A stretch of 64,000 bases of DNA. Origin: Rhodocyclaceae bacterium (GTDB lineage: Bacteria > Pseudomonadota > Gammaproteobacteria > Burkholderiales > Rhodocyclaceae). Of the stretch, positions 17,251 to 26,433 are shown in pieces. Below the pieces are notes generated by a model. That model was not told the origin of the DNA and made no database searches. It worked only from the letters and a program-made list of their open reading frames with translations. The translations under genes were made by a program, and so were the position numbers. How positions within the stretch are numbered: the stretch's first letter is position 1; each line of letters begins with the position of its first letter. The stretch spans positions 62,001-126,000 of the forward strand of contig JAJVIJ010000012.1 of assembly GCA_022072095.1 (NCBI GenBank), in the 5' to 3' direction.

Positions 17251-18057
17251 TCAATTCGGCTCCGACGGTACCGCGAGCAGCACCGCCGCCCAGGGAATCA
17301 GGCATTCCGCGGCATCGCCGGGCTCGAGTCGCGACGCGTGCTCGCCAACCCCCCACAGCGTCAGCCGGCGCGTGATGGCAACGCGGAACTGGGGCGCAGC
17401 GCCCTCGTCAGCGCGATGCTCGATTCGGCCCCGGAGCACATTGCATTGCCCGAGGTCCGAATTCGCCGGGGCGGGTGCGCGCACCGAGACAGCGCTGGCC
17501 TTGACCAGCGCCAGTACGTTGCTGCCTGGCAGCAGATCGAGCGCGTCGATGGCTGCACGGGTGACCGAGGCCTGGAGCGTGAGCTTGTCGTCCAGATTCA
17601 GTGTGACATGCATGAGACCGGATTCATCCGGCAAGCGCTGGATCGTGGCGATGAACTGATTGCGTGCGCTGCTGCGAAAGGCGATATGGCGCGCCAGCTC
17701 CAGGAATCGCTGGGGGTCCCGAACTTCCTGCGCGAGCTGTTCGGTCAGTCGACGATGTGCGGCCTCGGCTTCACGGAAGACGCGTATGAGCTGGCGTCCG
17801 GCTTCGGTCAGGTGCGACCCGCCGCCGCCCCGGCCGCCCGGGGCGCGCTCCACGAGCGGCTCGCCGGCCACGTTGTCCATGGATTCGATCGCCTCCCAGG
17901 CCGCGCGATAGCTCATGCCCAAGTCATGGGCTGCGCGCGAGATCGAGCCCAGCGCATCGATGCGTTCGAGTAGCGCAATGCGTCCTCGTCCGGCCAGCCC
18001 CTTGCCGCCCCGGTCGAGAAAAACCTCGCTCGACAGTTGCACCTTCGGATTCGTCAT
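17251..18057 (-). CDS. modE: Molybdate-responsive transcriptional regulator ModE
   Basis: 268 residues. The N-terminal winged helix-turn-helix (ALLERIDALGSISRAAHDLGMSYRAAWEAI) is followed by two Mop/TOBE-type domains (about 125-265) that bind molybdate. ModE represses modABC when molybdate is plentiful. It is divergent from modA across a 314-bp region with two candidate operators. It converges on the ankyrin gene with only 13 bp between stops. Confidence 0.92.
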   Translation of the reverse strand: MTNPKVQLSSEVFLDRGGKGLAGRGRIALLERIDALGSISRAAHDLGMSYRAAWEAIESMDNVAGEPLVERAPGGRGGGGSHLTEAGRQLIRVFREAEAAHRRLTEQLAQEVRDPQRFLELARHIAFRSSARNQFIATIQRLPDESGLMHVTLNLDDKLTLQASVTRAAIDALDLLPGSNVLALVKASAVSVRAPAPANSDLGQCNVLRGRIEHRADEGAAPQFRVAITRRLTLWGVGEHASRLEPGDAAECLIPWAAVLLAVPSEPN

Positions 18058-18167
18058 TTCAAGGCCCTCGGGCGCATTGTCGCGCAGTTTGCGCGGTCCG
18101 TGCGACGACCGATGGCGAAGGTGACGGCCGTCGCCGGTATCATCACGGCGTTATGCGCATAGGTCAT
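18054..18167 (-). CDS. Possible 37-codon leader ORF coupled to modE
   Basis: A minus-strand ATG at 18167 opens 37 codons whose TGA overlaps the modE ATG (ATGA). It begins MTYAHNAVMIPATAVTF and has no recognised family. A weak AGG lies 11 bp before the start. It may simply be chance, but the exact stop/start overlap is what a translationally coupled leader would look like, so I record it with low confidence. Confidence 0.2.
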   Translation of the reverse strand: MTYAHNAVMIPATAVTFAIGRRTDRANCATMRPRALK

Positions 18168-18171
18168 GACG
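18149..18171 (+). promoter_or_regulatory. Candidate ModE operator in the modE-modA intergenic region
   Basis: The half-sites CGTTATG (18149-18155) and CATGACG (18165-18171) form an imperfect palindrome that resembles the CGTTAT...ATAACG pattern of the E. coli modA operator. The spacer is 1 bp shorter than in E. coli. Location between the divergent mod genes supports the call. Confidence 0.4.
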
Positions 18172-18371
18172 AAATGCCTGGATGACCCCACGCACCTGCC
18201 CGAGTGTGTCGACGATGGGGCCGGTGAGCTGGTCCGGCCCTTGCTTGTATGCCGGTCGAGCGGGTGCTGCGAAGGCTGTTCGGTGAGCGATGTCGGGCTG
18301 GCACCACTGGCGGGACGGCGCGCGATCGCGGTGTGCGCCCTGTTCGTGCCACTCTGATGGCGGAGAGAGTC

Positions 18372-19148
18372 ATGTCGCGTTTGTCTTTTTTTGCACGTCG
18401 TTATGTATCGATATGCACAACGGTGCTGGGATGCGTGCTGCTCGGCCCCTTGGCTCAGGCGCAGGAGCTGACCGTGTCGGCCGCAGCCAGTCTGGCCGAT
18501 GCGTTCAGGGAGATCGGCAGGGCCTTCGAGGCCACGCGGCCGGGTGCAAAGCTCGTGTTCAATTTCGCGGCCTCGGGGCCGCTGTTGCAGCAGATCGCGC
18601 AGGGGGCCCCTGTCGACGTCTTCGCCACCGCCGATCAGGAAACCATGGATCGGGCCGCTGCCCGGTCGCTGATCGCCAGCGATTCGCGAGCGGTCTTTGC
18701 CGCCAACCGGGTTGTGCTGGTGGTACCGGCCGGAGCGAGCGCCACCCCCACATCCCTGCGCGATCTGAGGAATGCGGCCTACAAGCGGGTGGCCGTGGGC
18801 AATCCCGCGAGCGTCCCAGCCGGCCGTTATGCGCGTGAGGCCATCGACGCCGCGGGCTTGAGCGAGGCCTTGAAGGACAGGCTGATCCTTGCCGACAGCG
18901 TGCGTCAGGTACTGGTCTATGTCGGGCGTGCCGAGGTCGATGCCGGCTTTGTCTATCGGACCGATGCGCTCGTCGACAGGGAGCGTGTCCGGGTCGCGCT
19001 GGAGCTGCCGACGAGGACCCCTGTGACTTACCCCGTCGCCCAAGTCGCGGCCAGCGCTCGACCCGCACTGGCGCGGGCGTTCATCGCCTTTCTGGCGACG
19101 CCGCTGGCGCAGGCCGTGCTCGCGCGCCACGGCTTCGCCAAACCCTAG
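18372..19148 (+). CDS. modA: Molybdate ABC transporter substrate-binding protein ModA
   Basis: 258 residues. A signal peptide ends at AQA before ELTVSAAASLADAF; ligand-site regions are NFAASGPLLQQI, GAPVDVFATAD and the late VYVGRAEVDAGFVYRTDA. It binds molybdate or tungstate in the periplasm. The ATG at 18372 is preceded by GGAGAGA at optimal spacing, which decides it over the ATG at 18357. modB follows after 13 bp. Confidence 0.93.
   Translation: MSRLSFFARRYVSICTTVLGCVLLGPLAQAQELTVSAAASLADAFREIGRAFEATRPGAKLVFNFAASGPLLQQIAQGAPVDVFATADQETMDRAAARSLIASDSRAVFAANRVVLVVPAGASATPTSLRDLRNAAYKRVAVGNPASVPAGRYAREAIDAAGLSEALKDRLILADSVRQVLVYVGRAEVDAGFVYRTDALVDRERVRVALELPTRTPVTYPVAQVAASARPALARAFIAFLATPLAQAVLARHGFAKP
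18399..18422 (+). promoter_or_regulatory. Second candidate ModE-like palindrome, inside the modA signal-peptide coding region
   Basis: A 24-bp imperfect palindrome with left half CGTTATGTAT and right half ATGCACAACG (8 of 10 positions pair). The ends and overall length equal those of the E. coli modA operator. It lies 27 bp inside the modA coding sequence, an unusual place for an operator, so chance is a real alternative. Confidence 0.3.
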
Positions 19149-19161
19149 ACAAGGCCAAGCG

Positions 19162-19824
19162 ATGGATCCCGGAAACACTCCCATCCTGCTGACGCTGAAG
19201 GTCGCGAGCCTGGCCACGCTGGCGTCGGCGCTGATCGGCATCCCCTTGGCGCGCTGGATCGCGTGCAGCCGCTTCCGCTTGCGTGACGGACTTGACGCGA
19301 TGCTGATGCTGCCGATGGTGCTTCCACCGACGGTGCTCGGTTACTACCTGATCGTCTTGCTGGGCCGTAACGGTCCGTTGGGACGCTGGCTCGAACAGTC
19401 CTTCGGCGTCAGCTTGATGTTTACCTGGCAGGGGGCCGTGGTGGCCGCGACACTGGTTGCGTTTCCGCTGGTCTACAAGGCATCGCGTGCGGCGTTCGAG
19501 GACGTGGAAGCCACGCTGGAGAACGCCGCGCGCACGCTGGGTTCGCACGAGCTGGAGCTGTTTTTCCGCGTCACGCTTCCGGTGGCCGCACGCGGCATCG
19601 TTGCCGGCCTGATGCTCACGTTCGCGCGAGCGATGGGTGAGTTCGGCGCCACGCTGATGATCGCCGGCAATCTCCCTGGCAAGACCCAGACGCTGTCCAT
19701 CGCCATCTACGATGCAGTGCAGTCGGGACAGGAGGAGCATGCGTTGTTGCTGGTGGGCGTCATCTCGGTGCTGTGTGTCGGTGTGCTGTGGATGGCCGGG
19801 CGCTTGCTGCCATCGCGACCTTGA
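19162..19824 (+). CDS. modB: Molybdate ABC transporter permease ModB
   Basis: 220 residues, normal length. Five to six membrane helices, with the permease EAA loop visible as EDVEATLENAARTLGSHE and RVTLPVAARGIVAG. It forms the inner-membrane channel for molybdate. Between modA (13 bp gap) and modC (13 bp gap). Confidence 0.95.
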   Translation: MDPGNTPILLTLKVASLATLASALIGIPLARWIACSRFRLRDGLDAMLMLPMVLPPTVLGYYLIVLLGRNGPLGRWLEQSFGVSLMFTWQGAVVAATLVAFPLVYKASRAAFEDVEATLENAARTLGSHELELFFRVTLPVAARGIVAGLMLTFARAMGEFGATLMIAGNLPGKTQTLSIAIYDAVQSGQEEHALLLVGVISVLCVGVLWMAGRLLPSRP

Positions 19825-19837
19825 GGGTGCCGACCCT

Positions 19838-20632
19838 ATGCGCCTGGACGTGGATTTTTCCTTGACCTTGGAGAGCCGCCAGCGGCGCTTCGAACTGAAG
19901 GTCGCTTTTTCTTCCGAGGAAGATCGGGTCGTCATGTTCGGCCAGTCGGGGGCCGGCAAGAGCAGCACGCTCCAGGTCATCGCCGGACTGCGCAAGCCGG
20001 AGCGGGGGCGCATCGTGGTGGGCGGGCGCACCTTGTTCGATCGCGAGCGCAACATCGACCTGCCTGCGCGCGAACGGCGCGTCGGCTATGTCTTTCAGGA
20101 TTACGCGCTGTTTCCGCACCTGACGGTCTGGGGAAACGTGGCCTACGGCTTGAAGCATTTCGGCAAATGGCGCCTCACCGAGGAGGAGCGCGCGCGCGTG
20201 GCCGAGCTGCTGCGTCTGACGGGTCTGACGCCGTTCGCCGAGGCCCGGCCCGGCTCGCTGTCCGGCGGCCAGCGTCAGCGCGTGGCGCTGGCACGCGCGC
20301 TGATCACCCAACCCAGCGTGCTGCTCCTGGACGAACCCTTTGCCGCCCTCGACGCTCGCCTGCGTCGGCGCATGCGCGATGAGCTGGTCGATATGCAACA
20401 GTGCTTCGCGGTTCCGCTCGTACTCATCACGCACGATCTGCAGGACGTGGAACGTCTCGCACAGACGCTGGTGGTGATCGACCTGGGTCAGGTGACGCGG
20501 ACGGTGTCCACGGGCGCGCTGCGCGGTTCACGGGGCGGTGAGGCGTGGATGACCGAATTGGCGCACCTGTGCGGAGTGCTGGAGGGGCCGGCACCGTGCT
20601 TGCCCGGCACGTCGACGGTCAACGAGGTCTAA
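19838..20632 (+). CDS. modC: Molybdate ABC transporter ATPase ModC, short form
   Basis: 264 residues. Walker A is GQSGAGKSS, the signature is [15 protein letters not shown], Walker B is [12 protein letters not shown], and the switch His is in LITHD. Typical ModC has about 350 residues with a C-terminal Mop/TOBE domain that binds molybdate. Here the protein ends soon after the nucleotide-binding domain, and that domain is missing. It powers ModB. The frame starts at the ATG at 19838. Confidence 0.92.
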   Translation: MRLDVDFSLTLESRQRRFELKVAFSSEEDRVVMFGQSGAGKSSTLQVIAGLRKPERGRIVVGGRTLFDRERNIDLPARERRVGYVFQDYALFPHLTVWGNVAYGLKHFGKWRLTEEERARVAELLRLTGLTPFAEARPGSLSGGQRQRVALARALITQPSVLLLDEPFAALDARLRRRMRDELVDMQQCFAVPLVLITHDLQDVERLAQTLVVIDLGQVTRTVSTGALRGSRGGEAWMTELAHLCGVLEGPAPCLPGTSTVNEV

Positions 20633-20772
20633 CGCCGATCCGCCCATGTCTGCGGCGACGTGCCGGAATAGGCGCCGAATTGCCCCTCAGTTTCGCGCTT
20701 TCCCGGCGTGTCATCCGCGCTGTAATCCGGCCACGGCATTCAACAGGCCACATGGGCCAAGGGGCTTGCGCC

Positions 20773-21555
20773 ATGATTCGTTCGCTGTGGATCGCAAAGA
20801 CCGGGCTGGAAGCGCAGCAGACCCAGCTCGACGTCATCACCAATAATCTCGCCAACGTTTCGACGAACGGCTTCAAGCGCGGTCGCGCGGTGTTCGAGGA
20901 TCTGCTCTATCAGACGCTGCGGCAGCCGGGCGCGCAGTCCTCGCAGCAGTCGACGATCCCGTCCGGCCTGCAACTGGGTACCGGTGCGCGACCGATCGCG
21001 ACCGAGCGCATCCATACGCAGGGCAACCTGCAACAGACCGGCAATCAGCTCGATGTCGCGATCCGCGGCGAGGGCTTCTTTCAGGTGTTGTTGCCCGACG
21101 GCAGCAGCGCCTACACGCGCGACGGTGCGTTCCAGAAGGATGCGCAGGGTGTGCTGGTCACGTCCAGCGGCTACCCGGTGCAACCGAGCATCACCATACC
21201 TGCGAACGCGTTGACGGTGACCATAGGCAACGATGGCGTGGTCAGCGCGCTGCTCGCCGGGCAGACCGCGCCGACACAGCTGGGCACCTTGCAACTGGCG
21301 ACGTTCGTGAACCCCGGCGGTTTGCAGAGCCAGGGGGAAAACCTGTACGCCGAGACCGCGTCCTCCGGGACGCCGACACCGAACACACCGGGCAGCAACG
21401 GCGCCGGCCTGCTGAACCAGGGCTATGTCGAGACTTCCAACGTCAATGTCGTCGAGGAACTGGTGTCGATGATCCAGACCCAGCGCGCCTACGAGATCAA
21501 CTCGAAGGCGGTGCAGACCTCGGACCAGATGCTCGCGCGTCTGGCGCAACTGTGA
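20773..21555 (+). CDS. flgG: Flagellar basal-body rod protein FlgG
   Basis: 260 residues, the normal distal-rod length. The N-terminal rod motif [20 protein letters not shown], the RGEGFFQV region and the C-terminal [29 protein letters not shown]-type helix are all present. FlgG forms the distal rod in the periplasm. It follows modC by 140 bp; the flgBCDEF genes expected upstream are not there. Its TGA overlaps the flgH ATG. Confidence 0.96.
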   Translation: MIRSLWIAKTGLEAQQTQLDVITNNLANVSTNGFKRGRAVFEDLLYQTLRQPGAQSSQQSTIPSGLQLGTGARPIATERIHTQGNLQQTGNQLDVAIRGEGFFQVLLPDGSSAYTRDGAFQKDAQGVLVTSSGYPVQPSITIPANALTVTIGNDGVVSALLAGQTAPTQLGTLQLATFVNPGGLQSQGENLYAETASSGTPTPNTPGSNGAGLLNQGYVETSNVNVVEELVSMIQTQRAYEINSKAVQTSDQMLARLAQL

Positions 21556-22241
21556 TGCAAGCTTGTCTGAAAGAGGCAAGCCGCGTCGCGGTGTCCATGG
21601 CGCCGGCACTGCTGCTCGCCGGCTGTCTGCACACGACGCCGCCGACCAGCGTACACCAGCCCATGAGCGCGCGTCCCGAGCCTCGGCCCACTCCCGTCGT
21701 CGCGAACGGGGCCATCTACCAGTCGGGCTATGTCCGGCCGCTGTTCGAGGACCGGCGCGCGCGCTGGGTCGGCGACACCTTGACCATCCAGATCGCCGAA
21801 AAAACCCAGGCGCAGAAAAAATCGTCCAGCGCCGCCGAGCGTTCGCAAACGGCCAAGGCCGACGTGCCGACCGTGAGCGGGCTGCCGTTCAAGCTCGCCC
21901 AAGGCATCTCGCTGAACGGCTCCAGCGACAACAAGTTCTCCGGCAAGGGCGACAGTGCCGCGAACAACGATTTCACCGGCACGATCACCGTGACGGTGGT
22001 CGAGGTCCTGCCCAACGGCAACCTGCTCGTGTCCGGTGAAAAGCAGGTGGCGATCAATCAGGGCGACGAATACATCCGCTTTTCCGGTGTCGTCAACCCG
22101 ATCCACATCACGGGTACGAACTCGGTGGTGTCCACGCAGGTGGCCGACGCGCGCATCGAGTACAAGGCCAGCGGCTATATCGACGAGGCCCAGGTCATGG
22201 GCTGGCTCGCGCGCTTTTTCCTTTCGGCCTTGCCGTTCTGA
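21555..22241 (+). CDS. flgH: Flagellar L-ring lipoprotein FlgH
   Basis: 228 residues. A lipobox (LLLAGCL) marks the lipid-anchored Cys, and the L-ring motif [18 protein letters not shown] and [19 protein letters not shown] follow. It forms the outer-membrane ring around the rod. The ATG at 21555 overlaps the flgG stop; a GTG one codon earlier is less likely. Confidence 0.96.
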   Translation: MQACLKEASRVAVSMAPALLLAGCLHTTPPTSVHQPMSARPEPRPTPVVANGAIYQSGYVRPLFEDRRARWVGDTLTIQIAEKTQAQKKSSSAAERSQTAKADVPTVSGLPFKLAQGISLNGSSDNKFSGKGDSAANNDFTGTITVTVVEVLPNGNLLVSGEKQVAINQGDEYIRFSGVVNPIHITGTNSVVSTQVADARIEYKASGYIDEAQVMGWLARFFLSALPF

Positions 22242-22245
22242 CATC

Positions 22246-23358
22246 ATGGTCATTCGCATCTTTCCTGCTCTGGTACTGGCAGTGAGTCTGATGACGGTCA
22301 TGCTGCCACCGGCCCAGGCCGAACGTGTCAAGGATCTGGCCGGCTTCGCCGGTGTGCGCAGCAACCAGCTGATCGGCTATGGGCTCGTCGTCGGCCTGGA
22401 TGGCAGTGGCGACCAAACCACGCAGACGCCGTTCACGGTGCAGAGCATCGTCAGCATGCTGTCCAACCTCGGCATCAGCCTGCCGCCGGGAACGAACCTG
22501 CAATTGAAGAATGTCGCGGCGGTCATGGTGACGGCGACGCTGCCGGCCTTTGCGCGCCCCGGTCAGACGATCGACGTGACCGTGTCGTCCATGGGTAACG
22601 CCAAGTCGCTGCGCGGCGGCACCTTGCTGATGACACCGTTGAAGGGCGCCGATGCTCAGGTGTATGCGATCGCGCAGGGCAATGTCGTCGTCGGTGGCGT
22701 CGGCGCCCAGAGCGCTGGTTCCAAGGTGACGGTGAATCACCTGTCCGTGGGGCGGGTCGCCGCCGGCGCAACCGTCGAGCGCAGCGTACCAACCGCGCTG
22801 GGAGAGGAGGGCTCGGTGGTGCTCGAACTGGCCGAAAGCGGGTTCGCCAACGCGCAGAAACTCGCCCAGGCGATCAACCGCCATTTCGGCAACGCGCCTG
22901 CTCAGGCACTCGACGGTCGTCAGGTGCATGTGCGCCTGCCCGCGGACCCGGGCGCACGCATGGCCTTCCTGGGGCAGCTGGAAGGCATCGAGGTCGAGCC
23001 CGTCCCCGGCGTCGCCAAGGTCATCATCAACGCGCGCACCGGCTCCGTGGTCATGAACCAGAATGTGACGCTCGAACCCTGTGCGGTCGCCCACGGCAAT
23101 CTGTCCGTGACCGTCAGCACCGAGCCGGTGATCAGCCAGCCGGCGCCGCTTTCCGGCGGCACCACCGTCGTCGGCCAGAAAAGCCAGATCGACATCAAGC
23201 AGGAAGGTGGCGCATTGATGAAGCTCGGGCGGAGCGCGAACCTGGCCGAGCTGGTCAAGGCGCTCAACGCGCTGGGCGCCAACCCGCAGGACCTGATCGC
23301 GATCCTGCAGGCGATGAAGGCGGCCGGCGCGCTGCGCGCCGAATTGGAGATCATCTGA
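22246..23358 (+). CDS. flgI: Flagellar P-ring protein FlgI
   Basis: 370 residues, standard length. A signal peptide ends at AQA before [33 protein letters not shown] and the conserved [12 protein letters not shown] follow. It forms the peptidoglycan-level ring. It begins 4 bp after flgH and ends directly against flgJ. Confidence 0.97.
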   Translation: MVIRIFPALVLAVSLMTVMLPPAQAERVKDLAGFAGVRSNQLIGYGLVVGLDGSGDQTTQTPFTVQSIVSMLSNLGISLPPGTNLQLKNVAAVMVTATLPAFARPGQTIDVTVSSMGNAKSLRGGTLLMTPLKGADAQVYAIAQGNVVVGGVGAQSAGSKVTVNHLSVGRVAAGATVERSVPTALGEEGSVVLELAESGFANAQKLAQAINRHFGNAPAQALDGRQVHVRLPADPGARMAFLGQLEGIEVEPVPGVAKVIINARTGSVVMNQNVTLEPCAVAHGNLSVTVSTEPVISQPAPLSGGTTVVGQKSQIDIKQEGGALMKLGRSANLAELVKALNALGANPQDLIAILQAMKAAGALRAELEII

Positions 23359-24309
23359 ATGGACGCCATGCCGAGCGCGACGCTGGCCATCGGTATGAGC
23401 GATACCGTGGGGCTGCGCGGCCTGGCCGCACGCGACCCGGACGCTGCGTTGAAGGCCGCCTCGCGGCAGTTCGAGGCGATCTTCCTGAACATGATGCTGA
23501 AATCGATGCGCGACGCCACGCCCGAATCCGGGCTGATGCAAGGCGAGGAAGGCAAGATCTATCAGGAAATGATGGATCGGCAGCTGTCGCAACTGCTCGC
23601 GAGCCGCGGCGCCACCGGGCTCGCCGGCCTGATCGAAAGGCAATTGTCCGGCGCGAAGGGCGGGCCCGCCGGCGCAGACGGCAAGGCGCCCGATCCGGCG
23701 TCGGACAGTCGCTTCGAGCGCGGCACGCTGCGCGCCGCGGGCGTCTTCCTGCTTGAGTCCGGCAACGCGGGCGCGGCGCCACCGTCTTCGGTCGATCCAT
23801 CGCAGAAATCGAGCACAGCGGAGCCGTCGGCCGCATCTGCCGCCCCCGCACGCGAATTCGTCGAGCGTGTCTGGCCGCACGCGATGCAGGCCGCCAGCGC
23901 GACCGGCGTGCCGGCGCAATTTCTGGTCGCACAGGCGGCGCTGGAGACCGGCTGGGGGCGGGCCGAAATCCGGCTACCGGATGGCCGGCCAAGCTATAAC
24001 CTGTTCAACATCAAGGCGGGCAGTGGCTGGAGCGGCGAACGTGCCACCGTGCCGACCACTGAATTCGAAAATGGTGTCGCGGTCAAGCGCAACGACAGTT
24101 TTCGCGTCTATGGTTCCTATGCCGAGGCCTTTCGCGACTACGCACGCCTGCTGGAGCTGCCGCGCTATGCGGCCGTGCGCGGCACGAACGATCCCGAGTC
24201 GTTTGCGCGCGGTTTGCAGCGCGCCGGCTACGCGACCGATCCGGCCTATGCCGACAAGCTGATGCGCATCATGAACGGACCCATGTTGCGTCAGGCGCTC
24301 GCGGGCTGA
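23359..24309 (+). CDS. flgJ: Flagellar rod assembly protein/muramidase FlgJ
   Basis: 316 residues. The N-terminal rod-cap domain (LKAASRQFEAIFLNMMLKSM) is followed by a low-complexity Ala/Ser/Pro linker (about 115-170). The C-terminal glucosaminidase domain has WPHAMQAASATGVPAQFLVA and the catalytic Glu in ALETGWG. It caps the growing rod and cuts peptidoglycan so the rod can pass. The start is directly after the flgI stop. Confidence 0.96.
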   Translation: MDAMPSATLAIGMSDTVGLRGLAARDPDAALKAASRQFEAIFLNMMLKSMRDATPESGLMQGEEGKIYQEMMDRQLSQLLASRGATGLAGLIERQLSGAKGGPAGADGKAPDPASDSRFERGTLRAAGVFLLESGNAGAAPPSSVDPSQKSSTAEPSAASAAPAREFVERVWPHAMQAASATGVPAQFLVAQAALETGWGRAEIRLPDGRPSYNLFNIKAGSGWSGERATVPTTEFENGVAVKRNDSFRVYGSYAEAFRDYARLLELPRYAAVRGTNDPESFARGLQRAGYATDPAYADKLMRIMNGPMLRQALAG

Positions 24310-24326
24310 GAGGCGGAGAATGGGGC

Positions 24327-24353
24327 TTCAGTCGCACGCGCGCACGCCGATAA
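24327..24353 (+). promoter_or_regulatory. Candidate sigma28 (FliA) promoter of flgKL
   Basis: TTCAGTCG (24327-24334), an 11-bp spacer and GCCGATAA (24346-24353) match the FliA consensus TAAAGTTT-N11-GCCGATAA: the -10 element is perfect, the -35 has four of eight positions, and spacing is exact. It lies about 120 bp before flgK. Confidence 0.7.
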
Positions 24354-24471
24354 CGGGCGTCATGGCTATCCAGATTCATCGGGACGGACGGCACGGGTGG
24401 CACCGCTGCAACCGGTGGCGACCAGGCACGGTGTCTTCGGCGGTTGAACGCGGCGTGCGGGTGCATCGACC

Positions 24472-26430
24472 ATGAGCAGCGCACTGGCCATAGGTGTCTC
24501 CGGACTCAATGCTGCGCAGTCCGGGCTGGTCACGACCAGCCACAATATCGCCAACGCGGCGACACCCGGATACAGCCGACAGCACGTCGTTCAGTCGAAT
24601 GCCACACCGCGTCAGACCGGGGCCGGGTTTTTTGGCACCGGTGTGCGCGTGGAAAGCGTCGTGCGCAGCTACAGCGCCTATCTCGATGCCCAGCTGCGCC
24701 TGAGCGAGGGGCGCGCAGCCGAGTTGTCCGCATACGGCAAGGAGATCGGCGATCTGGCCAATCTGCTGGCCGATCAGCAGGCCGGTCTGAGTCCTAGCCT
24801 GCAAAACTTCTTTGGCGCCTTGCAGGATCTGGCAACCTATCCGGATTCGGCGGCCGCGCGCCAGTCGACGCTGTCGGGTGCCGAGGCGCTGGTGACGCGC
24901 TTCGACAGTCTGGGCCGGCAGATCGACGAAATACGTGCCGGCGTGAACAGCCAGATCCAGAGCTCGGTCACCACCATCAACGCCCTCGCGCGCCAAGTGG
25001 CCGAGATCAGCAGCCGCATCACCGCCGTCGAATCGGGGGCGCAGCAGCCGGCCAATGACTTGCGCGATCAGCGCGAGCAGCTGGTACGGGACCTATCCAA
25101 GGAAATCGGCACCGCAGCGGTCGAGGGTCAGGATGGCACCTATTCCGTGTTCATCGGCAATGGTCAGCCGATCGTGATGGGCAGTACCGCATATGCGCTG
25201 GACACCAACGGTGTCTCCAGCGATCCGCGCAATGTCGCGCTCGCCTACACGGGCGTCGGCGGCGTCAAGGTGCCCTTGTCCGAGAATCTGCTGAGCGGTG
25301 GCCGCATCGGCGGCTTGCTCGGCATCCGGCGTGAGGCGCTGGATCCGGCGCAGAACGCGCTCGGGCGCGTCGCCATCGGACTGGCCTCGGGGTTCAATGC
25401 GCAGCATGCGCTGGGACAGGATCTCAATGGCCAGTTGGGAGGCAGTTTTTTCAAGGTGCCCGGCGCCCAGGTATGGGCCGGCTCCGCAAATGACCCGGTC
25501 GCGGCGGCGCAGCTCACGGTGAGCCTGGCCAATGTCGCGGATCTGAGCACCAGCGATTACCGTCTCGATTACGACGGCGCCAACTACACGCTGACGCGGC
25601 TGTCCGACAACACCTCGTGGTCTGCCGCGACGCTGGCCGGTTTGCCCCCCGCCGCGAGCCCGCAGGGCTTTATGCTGACCCAGACGGCCACGCTGCCGGC
25701 CACCGGCATGCAGGCCGGTGACACCTTCCTGATCCAGCCGACGCGCGCCGGCGCCACGCAGATCGCGGTCGCGATCGCATCGACCCAGGCCATCGCCGCG
25801 GCCGCACCGGTGCGCACGATTGCCGCCGGCAGCAACGTCGGTAGCGGCAAGATTTCCGCCGGCACGGTCACCAGTACCGCGGGGCTGCCGCTGGCCGCAT
25901 CCCCGGCCGGCGACATCACGCTCACCTTCGTTGCCGCGACCAATCAGTTTGCGGTGACCGGCGGGCCGGGTGGTACGCTGGCTTTCAATCCGACGGTCGA
26001 TGCCGGCGGCAAATCGTTCACATTCCCGACGGTTGGCGGGTTCTCGTTTTCATTGTCCGGCGTGCCACGCGATGGCGACACCTTCGTCATCACACGCAAC
26101 AGCAACGCGCGCGGCGACAACCGTAATGCGCTGGCACTGGGGGGCTTGCAGTCGCAGACCGTGCTGGCGGGCGGCACGGTCAGCTATCAGGGTGCCTACG
26201 CGCAAATGGTCAGCGACGTCGGCAGTCGCGCGCGCGAGGTGGACGTTGCCAATCAGGCACAAGAGGTTGTGGTCGAACAGGCGCGGGCGTCACGCGAATC
26301 GGTGGCGGGTGTCAATCTGGACGAGGAGGCCGCCAATCTGCTGCGCTATCAGCAGGCCTATCAAGCGGCCGGCAAGGTGATCGAAATCACCGGCAGGCTG
26401 TTCGATTCACTGCTCGGCATGGGGAGGTAG
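24472..26430 (+). CDS. flgK: Flagellar hook-associated protein 1 FlgK
   Basis: 652 residues. The N-terminal coiled domain (ALAIGVSGLNAAQSGLVTTS, HNIANAATPGYSRQ) and the C-terminal SVAGVNLDEEAANLLRYQQA with YQAAGKVIEITGRLFDSLL are classic. The middle is a variable Gly/Ala/Thr-rich region (about 330-560), longer than in enterobacteria. FlgK joins hook and filament outside the cell. It is followed 3 bp later by flgL. Confidence 0.95.
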   Translation: MSSALAIGVSGLNAAQSGLVTTSHNIANAATPGYSRQHVVQSNATPRQTGAGFFGTGVRVESVVRSYSAYLDAQLRLSEGRAAELSAYGKEIGDLANLLADQQAGLSPSLQNFFGALQDLATYPDSAAARQSTLSGAEALVTRFDSLGRQIDEIRAGVNSQIQSSVTTINALARQVAEISSRITAVESGAQQPANDLRDQREQLVRDLSKEIGTAAVEGQDGTYSVFIGNGQPIVMGSTAYALDTNGVSSDPRNVALAYTGVGGVKVPLSENLLSGGRIGGLLGIRREALDPAQNALGRVAIGLASGFNAQHALGQDLNGQLGGSFFKVPGAQVWAGSANDPVAAAQLTVSLANVADLSTSDYRLDYDGANYTLTRLSDNTSWSAATLAGLPPAASPQGFMLTQTATLPATGMQAGDTFLIQPTRAGATQIAVAIASTQAIAAAAPVRTIAAGSNVGSGKISAGTVTSTAGLPLAASPAGDITLTFVAATNQFAVTGGPGGTLAFNPTVDAGGKSFTFPTVGGFSFSLSGVPRDGDTFVITRNSNARGDNRNALALGGLQSQTVLAGGTVSYQGAYAQMVSDVGSRAREVDVANQAQEVVVEQARASRESVAGVNLDEEAANLLRYQQAYQAAGKVIEITGRLFDSLLGMGR

Positions 26431-26433
26431 TTG

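Noticed and set aside
22195-23919. 574-codon frame opposite flgI and flgJ
   Set aside because: Mirror of two certain flagellar genes.
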